Origin: a gamma proteobacterium HTCC5015
GTDB taxonomy: Bacteria; Pseudomonadota; Gammaproteobacteria; HTCC5015
Length of the DNA stretch: 64,000 nucleotides
Direction of reading: 5' to 3'
Assembly: GCA_000155715.1 (NCBI GenBank)
Contig: DS990599.1
Location: forward strand, 152,156-216,155
This document shows, in pieces, positions 52,536 through 61,011 of this stretch; the stretch's first letter is position 1, and every line of letters begins with the position of its first letter. Both the position numbers and the translations under genes were made by a program. The notes beneath the pieces are model-generated. The model was not told the origin of the DNA, searched no databases, and saw only the letters and a list, made by a program, of their open reading frames with translations.

Positions 52536-52823
52536 ATGCCGATGCTTAAAGGTCGAGTCATTCTGCTGTCGCTCCTGTTGTTGCTTTTGCAAACGGCAGC
52601 GCTGTTGCATGGGCAAGCGGTAGAACACGACGCCGAGGCGGTCGAGTGTCAGGTACTGCACGGTTGCCAGGCGGCGAACGCACCTTTGCCCAGCGTCTCT
52701 GCTGCCCTCGTTTTTATCGCCCTGTGGAGCTGGTTGTTTGCGGGGCCTTCCCTCTTTTTCGCTTCGTTTGAAACGCTTTCCCACTGGCGCAGTCGAGCGC
52801 CGCCTGTTGCACGGATTTCTTAA
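52536..52823 (+). CDS. Small membrane protein of the zinc operon
   Basis: A 95-residue protein starts at ATG 52536 or 52542, with no ribosome binding site. It has an N-terminal hydrophobic segment (VILLSLLLLLLQTAALLHG), a middle with HDAEAVECQVLHGC that could bind metal, and a second helix (AALVFIALWSWLFAGPSLFF). It resembles small DUF2946-like proteins only in size and layout. Placement directly under the Zur-type operator and before an outer-membrane protein and ZnuA points to zinc handling. Confidence 0.6.
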   Translation: MPMLKGRVILLSLLLLLLQTAALLHGQAVEHDAEAVECQVLHGCQAANAPLPSVSAALVFIALWSWLFAGPSLFFASFETLSHWRSRAPPVARIS

Positions 52824-52898
52824 CGAATCCATCCACCTTTTAACGAGGTGGGTTTTCACCCGTGTGCCTATTGAAGGCACCCAATTAGGAATCATGCA

Positions 52899-54224
52899 AT
52901 GTTATTAAAATTCGCAACAAAACTCTCTAGTTTTGGCGCCGCCGCTTTGCTGCTGGCTGTTGCCCCCGTATCGGCACAACTCTCTAACGCAGGGCAGGTG
53001 TCTAGCACCGAGTTTAATCCCGCCGTCAGTCTTATCTTGGACGGCCGCTACACCGATTACGAAGAGGGCCTAAGCCTCGATTTACCCGGCTTTATCGCTG
53101 GCGGCGAAGCGGGCTTAACGCAGCGCGGCTTTTCTACCGGACATAACGAGCTGGCAATGAGTGCCAATGTGGATGATCGCTTTTACGGACAATTCAATGC
53201 GGCCATTGTCGAGCACGATGGCGCAACCGAGTTGGAACTCGAAGAGGCGTTTATTGAGACACTCGGTCTCGGCAATGGCTTTACTGTCAAAGGCGGTCGC
53301 TTCTTTTCGGGCATTGGCTACCTCAATGCCAAGCACGAGCACAGCTATGACTTTGTAGACTCCCCCTTGGTGTATCAAGCGATGGTTGGCGGCAAGCTGG
53401 CCGACACGGGTGTGCAAGCGCGTTGGTTGGCGCCAACCCCTTTTTATATGGAGCTGGGCGCGGAGCTGCTGAGTGGAGAAACCTTCCCTGGAGGCAGCAC
53501 TGAAGATAGAAACAACGCGAATGCGGCCTTTGTAAAGTGGGGTGGCGACATCGGCGATAGCAGCAACTGGCAGTTGGGCTTGAGCTATTACGCCAATGAG
53601 TTTGAGGGCCGAGAGCCCGGTGGTCACCACCATGGCGGGGGTCATGAACACGGTCACGGCGGCGGCGCTCACCTAGAGTGGCATCAGCACGAGGGTGAAA
53701 CCGATTTGCAAGGCCTCGACTTTGTCTATAAATGGGCGCCAAACGGCAACCCTAAAGAACGCAATTTGGCCATCTATGGCGAGTTTTTTGTCCGCAACGA
53801 AACCGCTCATGTTCACGCGGCAGAGGGTGCGGAAGAAGCAGAGGCTGAGCTGGATGGCGAGCAAACGGGCTATTATTTGGCTGCCGTTTATCAATTCAAA
53901 CCCAAGTGGCGCATTGGCGTTCGCTATGATCAATTAAGTGCAGACAATGCGTTTAACGGTTTTGTGGGTGATGAAGATGGCAACGGCACAGCGCTGGAGT
54001 TAGAGGAGTTTGAAGAGGAAACGGGCCTCGGTACGGATCACGCCGACGATCCCACTGCGACGAGCTTGATGCTGGACTACTCGCACTCTCACTTTAGCCG
54101 TATTCGTTTGCAGTACACCGACCTCGATACGGGGCACAATCACCCCGGCGAAGTGAGCAGTGGCTCAGTTGTGAGCTTGCAGTATTTGATGAGCTTAGGC
54201 GCCCACGGCGCTCACAGTTTCTAA
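52899..54224 (+). CDS. Zinc-linked outer-membrane beta-barrel protein with His-rich loop
   Basis: The 441-residue exported protein has a signal peptide (about 1-26) and beta-barrel character (alternating strands, aromatic C-terminus ...GAHGAHSF). A His-rich loop at about 245-270 (GGHHHGGGHEHGHGGGAHLE, then WHQHEGE) and further His/Glu-rich stretches fit zinc capture at the surface. It is not TonB-receptor-like in the plug, so it is a porin-type protein. It is followed 11 bp later by the ZnuA-like gene. The exact family name is not certain. Confidence 0.75.
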   Translation: MLLKFATKLSSFGAAALLLAVAPVSAQLSNAGQVSSTEFNPAVSLILDGRYTDYEEGLSLDLPGFIAGGEAGLTQRGFSTGHNELAMSANVDDRFYGQFNAAIVEHDGATELELEEAFIETLGLGNGFTVKGGRFFSGIGYLNAKHEHSYDFVDSPLVYQAMVGGKLADTGVQARWLAPTPFYMELGAELLSGETFPGGSTEDRNNANAAFVKWGGDIGDSSNWQLGLSYYANEFEGREPGGHHHGGGHEHGHGGGAHLEWHQHEGETDLQGLDFVYKWAPNGNPKERNLAIYGEFFVRNETAHVHAAEGAEEAEAELDGEQTGYYLAAVYQFKPKWRIGVRYDQLSADNAFNGFVGDEDGNGTALELEEFEEETGLGTDHADDPTATSLMLDYSHSHFSRIRLQYTDLDTGHNHPGEVSSGSVVSLQYLMSLGAHGAHSF

Positions 54225-54235
54225 GAGGACACACC

Positions 54236-55144
54236 ATGCGCCGATTTTTGTTATGGGTCAGTGTTTTGTTCCTTGCTCCAACGGGTGGCGCAGTCGCGCA
54301 GTTGGATGTCTTTGCCTGCGAGCCTGAATGGGCCTCGCTGTCAAAGACACTGGGTGGCGATCGCGTGGATGTTCACGCCGCCACCACGGCTTTTCAAGAT
54401 CCGCACCACATCCAAGCGCGTCCTTCGCTGATTGCTAAAACACGCAGTGCCGATTTGCTAGTGTGCAGCGGGGCAGAGCTGGAAGTCGGCTGGCTGCCGC
54501 TGCTGTTGCGCCGCTCGGGTAACAGTGATATTCAACGCGATAGCCTCGGCTACTTTATGGCGACGGATGTGGTGGACTTGCTGGATGTGCCGGCCGTGGT
54601 CGATCGATCCATGGGAGACGTTCACGCGGCGGGCAACCCGCATGTGCACTGGGATCCAAACCGCCTACTCGTGATTGCTCAAGCGCTCAGCGAGCGCTTA
54701 CAGCGTATCGACCCACAGGGTCAGGCCTATTATGCCGAGCGCTTTTTAGCGTTTGAAAAACGTTGGCAGGCCGCGATACCGAAGTGGGAGCAGCGCGCGG
54801 CGCCCCTCAAAGGGCAGGCCGTGTGTGTTCAGCACACCACTTGGCGCTACTTGGCCGACTGGCTGTCGTTGAATGAGGCTTGCGATTTAGAGCCCAAGCC
54901 GGGCTTGCCGCCGACAGCGGGGCACTTAAAGCATATTTTGCAGATTGCTCAAAAAGAAAAGCCGATAGCCACCTTGGTGGCGGCCTACTTTAACCCGCGT
55001 TCGGCAGAGTGGCTGGAACAACGCAGTGGCGTGCCCGCTGTTGTACTTCCCTATACTGTGGGCGGTGATGAAGCGTCTAGTGATCTTTTTAGCTTGTACG
55101 AACAAACCTTGTCGATTCTATTAGAACAAGCAAAATTGGATTAA
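54236..55144 (+). CDS. znuA: Zinc ABC transporter substrate-binding protein, ZnuA-like
   Basis: The 302-residue periplasmic protein has a signal peptide (about 1-21) and the cluster A-I metal-binding fold. Likely ligands are in FQDPHHIQARPSL, GNPHVHWDPNRL and VVLPYTVGG. The central acidic/His loop of many ZnuA proteins is absent. It binds zinc and passes it to the permease. The permease gene follows only after 620 bp of repeats. Confidence 0.85.
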   Translation: MRRFLLWVSVLFLAPTGGAVAQLDVFACEPEWASLSKTLGGDRVDVHAATTAFQDPHHIQARPSLIAKTRSADLLVCSGAELEVGWLPLLLRRSGNSDIQRDSLGYFMATDVVDLLDVPAVVDRSMGDVHAAGNPHVHWDPNRLLVIAQALSERLQRIDPQGQAYYAERFLAFEKRWQAAIPKWEQRAAPLKGQAVCVQHTTWRYLADWLSLNEACDLEPKPGLPPTAGHLKHILQIAQKEKPIATLVAAYFNPRSAEWLEQRSGVPAVVLPYTVGGDEASSDLFSLYEQTLSILLEQAKLD

Positions 55145-55249
55145 GTCGCGGAGAGCGCAGCGACGATCTGCAAAACCGTTAAGCAGATTACTTCGCTATG
55201 CTCGCAATTGCGAGGAGGCGCAGCCGAACGTCTCATGTGGCCACCCACC

Positions 55250-55333
55250 GTCGCTCCCGCGCAGGCGGGAGCCCAGTGGCTTACGACCCCACTCACTCAA
55301 AGACGCTGGATTCCCGCCTGCGCGGGAATGACG
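55250..55333. repeat. MITE-like inverted-repeat element, family B (copy 2)
   Basis: Same element as 49811-49893 and in the same orientation (CGCTCCCGCGCAGGCGGG ... CCCGCCTGCGCGGGAAT). It lies between znuA and znuB, preceded by a CAGATTACTTCGC/GCAATTGCGAGG repeat. Confidence 0.9.
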
Positions 55334-55460
55334 AGTATTTCAGAGAGTTGAGGTTTGGGGGAATGACGAACATTTTGGTGAGACATTGCTAAAAATTCGT
55401 CATTGTTATGACATGGGCCAACGCCAATGGCTGGATTCGCGCAGCGAGTTGTTCAGGTCA

Positions 55461-55694
55461 TTGAACACCCTCTCCCCTTGCGGGGTGGAGGCGGATCAGC
55501 AAAGCTTGGCTTTGCCCGCCGTAACGCCACTGACTTACCAGTCAGTGGCCGGGTCCGCGAAGCGGGGGTTCAAGCCATTGAACACCCTCTCCCCTTGCGG
55601 GGTGGAGGCGGATCAGCAAAGCATGGCTTTGCCCGCCGTAACGCTACTGACTTACCAGTCAGTGGCCGGGGTCGCGGAGCGAGGGTCGGGGAGA
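55461..55694. repeat. 117-bp tandem duplication between znuA and znuB
   Basis: Two near-identical 117-bp copies begin TTGAACACCCTCTCCCC at 55461 and 55578 and contain ACTGACTTACCAGTCAGT, an 18-bp palindrome-like core. 117 is a multiple of three, which makes an open frame through both copies, but composition and repeat character argue against coding. The 55145-55765 gap holds only repeats. Confidence 0.88.
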
Positions 55695-55765
55695 GGGGGA
55701 GCAAAAAGATTGCTTCGCTTCGCTCGCAATGACGAGGCATACAACAGGAAACCAGAGAAAATCGT

Positions 55766-56524
55766 ATGAACTTTGCCGCACTGGATATCAGCCTGCTGGG
55801 CCCCGCGTTTCTCGCTGGGCTGGTCGTGCTATTGAGCCATGTACCGTTGGGCCGCCAAGTTCTAGATCGGGGGATCATTTTTATCGATTTGGCGATTGCC
55901 CAAATTGCCGGTCTCGGCGTTATCTTGGCCGAGGTTTTGTGGCACACCCATCACGGCTGGGAGGTGCAGCTTTGTGCAATGAGCGCCGCCTTGCTCGGCG
56001 CCTGGTCCTTGCACTGGCTGGGCAAGCGCTGGCCTAAAGAACAGGAGGCCATGATTGGTGTCGTCTTCGTTCTCGCCGCCACCGCCGCTATTTTGCTGTT
56101 GCACAGCAACCCTCATGGCGGAGAGCATTTAAAAGAGTTGCTAGCGGGGCAAATACTCTGGGTGTCGTGGCAGCAAGTGGCTGTTGCGGCGCTGGTCACA
56201 GCGGCTCTGGGGCCGCTCTGGTATGTGCTAAATCGCTGGGATCGGCACCTCGCTTTTTACACGACATTCGCCGTCGCCGTGACGGTATCGGTTCAATTGG
56301 TTGGCGTGTATCTGGTCTTTGCCAGCTTGATTGTCCCCGCCTTGACCATGAAGCCACTTCAAACGAAAAAAGCGCACATCGCCGGCTTTCTCATCGGCCT
56401 ATCTGCTTACGCCGCAGGCCTTTCCCTATCCGCCCTGATGGACTGGCCCACCAGCCCCGTCATTGTTTGGGTTTTGGCCCTCATTGCCGTTTTGGTGGCT
56501 TCGATTGGCTTTAGAAAAGATTAG
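55766..56524 (+). CDS. znuB: Metal ABC transporter permease, ZnuB-like
   Basis: The 252-residue permease of the ZnuB/MntB type has about eight helices. Conserved regions include DRGIIFIDLAIAQIAGLGVI, TAAILLLHSNPHGGEHLKEL and VGVYLVFASLIVPALTM. It would carry zinc across the inner membrane with the ZnuA-like protein encoded upstream. No ATP-binding subunit gene is present nearby, so the ATPase must come from elsewhere or the system is incomplete. Confidence 0.87.
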   Translation: MNFAALDISLLGPAFLAGLVVLLSHVPLGRQVLDRGIIFIDLAIAQIAGLGVILAEVLWHTHHGWEVQLCAMSAALLGAWSLHWLGKRWPKEQEAMIGVVFVLAATAAILLLHSNPHGGEHLKELLAGQILWVSWQQVAVAALVTAALGPLWYVLNRWDRHLAFYTTFAVAVTVSVQLVGVYLVFASLIVPALTMKPLQTKKAHIAGFLIGLSAYAAGLSLSALMDWPTSPVIVWVLALIAVLVASIGFRKD

Positions 56525-56713
56525 TCACAGGGCTACGAAGAGCACGGCGTTTTAGTCGGTCGGCCTTCGTCTACTAGGACGCAGGCGAGGGGCGTGATCA
56601 GGAGCGGAAGCGCTAGGCCGGCAGTCGCCGATGAATTGCCCGCGGTGGAGTCAACCATTTATAGATGCTTACGGTTATTTTACTATCGGGTTTTCAACGC
56701 ATTGTGAAGCATC

Positions 56714-57097
56714 ATGAAATATTTAGCGCCTCTGTTTTTATTGTGGATGTTGGTGGCGGCGAGCCCCGCCTACGCCAGCGAAGGCAAAGAGCTCTATACA
56801 AATTGCAAACAAGATGAGAGCTGGTGCAGCGCCTATTTTTCAGGGTTTATTGACGCCTACACAAAAGAGGGCACCTATCTGGGCAGTGAGTATTGCCTGC
56901 CTCGGGTGGGACATGGGAAAAGCTTTACCGTAACGCTCAGTGATTTGCGCGAAGCCATCATTCAGTACGGCGATCAAGTTCAATCGGACACTCATGAAAC
57001 GGGTCAGTCCTCGGCCTTTAATATGTCCGCCAATTGGTTTATTGCCATGGCCTTCTCAAGACAATGGCCCTGCCCCAACAAAGGGGCGTTTATGTAG
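56714..57097 (+). CDS. Secreted Rap1a/Tai-like protein
   Basis: The 127-residue exported protein has a signal peptide (about 1-21). The pattern of the Rap1a/Tai domain is visible: C-x6-WCSAYFSGFIDAY, YCLPRV and NWFIAMAFSRQWPCP, with four or five conserved cysteines. Rap1a-type proteins neutralise type VI amidase effectors in the periplasm; no effector gene lies nearby, so it may be an orphan immunity protein or have another role. The 189 bp upstream contain only repeat-like sequence (GGGGCGTGATCAGGAGCGGA). Confidence 0.65.
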   Translation: MKYLAPLFLLWMLVAASPAYASEGKELYTNCKQDESWCSAYFSGFIDAYTKEGTYLGSEYCLPRVGHGKSFTVTLSDLREAIIQYGDQVQSDTHETGQSSAFNMSANWFIAMAFSRQWPCPNKGAFM

Positions 57098-57116
57098 GCA
57101 AACAACAGTTTGCCTA
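57095..57116. terminator. Hairpin over the stop codon, possible shared terminator
   Basis: TAGGCAAAC-AACA-GTTTGCCTA is a 9-bp perfect stem that begins with the TAG stop of the Rap1a-like gene. It lacks a good T-tract on either strand, so termination would be weak. The convergent crotonase gene ends 14 bp away. Confidence 0.4.
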
Positions 57117-57129
57117 AAGCCTTATATGA

Positions 57130-57939
57130 TTAGTACTTTTTCCGACGTTGTTTATAGTCCCACGGGTTCTTGCTTAAGTTTTTGCTGGCGGCGGCGAGTT
57201 GGTTCCAGCGGCCGAGGATTTTCTTTTGCAGCTCGGTTTCCCATTTGAGGGCGGTTTTGAGGTCGGAGGTCCACGCTTCTTGGAATAGCTTTTTGCCAGC
57301 GGCGAGGGCGTCGGGGGAGCGGGTGGCGAGCTCGGCGGCGAAATCTTTGGCCTCGGCTAACGGGTCGTCGCAGACGCGGGTGACGATGCCGATTTTCTGA
57401 GCTTCCTCGGCGTCGAAGACTCGGCCGGTCATGGTGAGTTCTTTGGCGATATCGGCGCGCACGAGTTCGCGCAGCGTGACCGAGCCGCCCATATCCGGAA
57501 TCAACCCCCACTTGGTTTCCATAATGGAGAATTCGCAGTCTTGCGTGCTAAAGCGGAAGTCGGCGCCTAAGGCAATTTGAAAACCGCCGCCAAAGCACTT
57601 GCCGTGAGTGACAGCGATGACGGGCACGGGCAGGTCGCGCCAGATCAGTGAGACATCCTGGGCTAGATTGCTGATTTTGGTGCCGGGTTTCATCAGCAGC
57701 TGGGGAATCATCCACGGCGTTTTCTTCATGCTCATCACATCGAGCCCAGAACAAAAGGCCGGGCCGTCGCCGCGCAAAATGACTGCTCGCACCGTGCGGT
57801 CTTTCTTGATTTGCTTGGCGGTTTTGACGATGGCGGTAAACATGGCCAAATCGAGGCCGTTGTATTTTTTGCCTCGGTTCAGGGTGACGGTGGCAATGCC
57901 GTTTTCAATATCCAGCAGAACGCGGGGGGCTTCACTCAT
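57130..57939 (-). CDS. Crotonase family protein (enoyl-CoA hydratase/isomerase)
   Basis: This 269-residue protein has LNRGKKYNGLDLAMF, oxyanion-hole segments FCSGLDV and HGKCFGGGFQIALGADFRFS, and KWGLIPDMGGSVTL. In classical hydratases the last segment carries Glu/Gly (for example IPGAGG); the Asp here is closer to dienoyl-CoA isomerase-type members, so the reaction is uncertain. It is alone, without fatty-acid oxidation partners. The C-terminal tail is Lys/Arg-rich. Confidence 0.88.
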   Translation of the reverse strand: MSEAPRVLLDIENGIATVTLNRGKKYNGLDLAMFTAIVKTAKQIKKDRTVRAVILRGDGPAFCSGLDVMSMKKTPWMIPQLLMKPGTKISNLAQDVSLIWRDLPVPVIAVTHGKCFGGGFQIALGADFRFSTQDCEFSIMETKWGLIPDMGGSVTLRELVRADIAKELTMTGRVFDAEEAQKIGIVTRVCDDPLAEAKDFAAELATRSPDALAAGKKLFQEAWTSDLKTALKWETELQKKILGRWNQLAAASKNLSKNPWDYKQRRKKY

Positions 57940-57986
57940 GATGGTCTCCGTTTAATTGAGCGTATTGTACTGGATTCGTTGGGTTG

Positions 57987-58186
57987 GCCACAGAGGGCAC
58001 AGAGCGCACAGGGATATCGGTGTTCGTAGGAGCGGGCCTGCCCGCGAACGAGGCGGCAGCCTTGATAGTGATTCGCCTGCTGGCAGGCTCCTACGGTGCT
58101 ACTGATTGACAGAGATTCCGGATAAGCCCTCCGCGCTTTCCGGAATGACCCGAAAAGCTCTGTGTGCTCTGTGTCCTCTGTGGCTA
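57987..58186. repeat. Nested repeat element (CACAGAG inverted repeats around a REP)
   Basis: GCCACAGAGGGCACAGAG (from 57987) is matched by its near reverse complement near 58160-58185. Between them is a REP-like palindrome pair, CGTAGGAGC (58025) with GCTCCTACG (58087-58095), and a smaller ATTCCGGA/TCCGGAAT pair (58113-58147). It fills most of the 270-bp gap between crotonase and DUF1275 genes. Confidence 0.8.
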
Positions 58187-58209
58187 AGTCCATAAGGTAG
58201 AATAGCGCC

Positions 58210-58896
58210 ATGCCTTATTTAGATCAGAAAGCGTTTCACGAGCACGATGTTCCCACGGCAGCGCGTTGGGTGTTTTTGGGTGGAACGACGCTGGCTTTTC
58301 TAGCTGGCTATGTGAATGTGCTGATGCTGGGCGTTTACCATGTGCCAGTGAGTCACACTACGGGGGCGGTGTCGGAGTTCAGCCGCTATTTGTTGGCGAT
58401 GGAGTGGACGGTGCTGGCGCCTCTGGTGATGATCTTGCTGGGCTTTGTCAGCGGTGCGGCGCTGAGCGGCTTGATCATTGGCCGCAGTTTGTTTCGCGAG
58501 GGCCGACGTTACGGCAGTGCGCTGGTACTGCAGGGCGGTTTGTTGTCACTGGCGGCGTTGATGGCGCAGCCCGATAGTTTGTTGGCGCTGGCTTTGGCGG
58601 CGGTGGCGTGCGGTTTACAAAATGGCATGGCGGCTAGCTATCGTGGGCTGACTCTTCGCACCACTCACACCACGGGATTGATTACCGACATCGGTGTTTT
58701 CATCGGCCATTTGCTGCGCCATCGGGATATCGCCCTGTGGAAGCTGGGCCTGTTGGTGTCGCTGCTGAGCGGCTTTGTCACAGGCGGCATCGTCGGTGCG
58801 TTGGCGTATCAATACCTCGGTTTCACCGCTCTGTGGCTGGCGGCCGCTATCCATCTCGCTCTGGGTGCGGCTTATTGGTGGTGGCAGCAGGATTAA
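58210..58896 (+). CDS. YoaK/DUF1275 family membrane protein
   Basis: The 228-residue protein has six hydrophobic helices. The signatures FLAGYVNVLML...HTTGAVSEFSRYL, CGLQNGMAASYRGLTLRTTHTTG and ITDIGVFIGHLLR are typical of DUF1275. Its function is unknown; membrane transport is often assumed. It is a single gene flanked by repeats on both sides. Confidence 0.88.
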   Translation: MPYLDQKAFHEHDVPTAARWVFLGGTTLAFLAGYVNVLMLGVYHVPVSHTTGAVSEFSRYLLAMEWTVLAPLVMILLGFVSGAALSGLIIGRSLFREGRRYGSALVLQGGLLSLAALMAQPDSLLALALAAVACGLQNGMAASYRGLTLRTTHTTGLITDIGVFIGHLLRHRDIALWKLGLLVSLLSGFVTGGIVGALAYQYLGFTALWLAAAIHLALGAAYWWWQQD

Positions 58897-59021
58897 TGGC
58901 GTCGCTTGAAGCAGGGCCGAAATGACACAGACAAAGCTCCGTGATCTCTGTGGCCTCTGTGCGTTCTGTGTTTTTTTGCCGGGGTGATCGTCGGCCTCAA
59001 AGCCGACCCAGCATAGTATGG

Positions 59022-60865
<1,844 letters not shown>

Positions 60866-61011
60866 TTATGATAACACCGTCGCTTGGGCTGAGAGGAGGG
60901 CACTGTTTGGGTGCCTCGGCGGATAAGCGTGACAAATTCAAGGTGGGCTGTTGTCGATTCGTGGGGCTTGGGCTATGGTTCGCCGAATCTAAAAGCAAGA
61001 AAGATTGGGCC

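Noticed and set aside
55386..55769. Plus-strand frame of 127 codons with a 39-residue repeat
   Set aside because: The repeat is the 117-bp tandem DNA duplication; it contains palindromes and lacks a ribosome site, so it is most likely non-coding.
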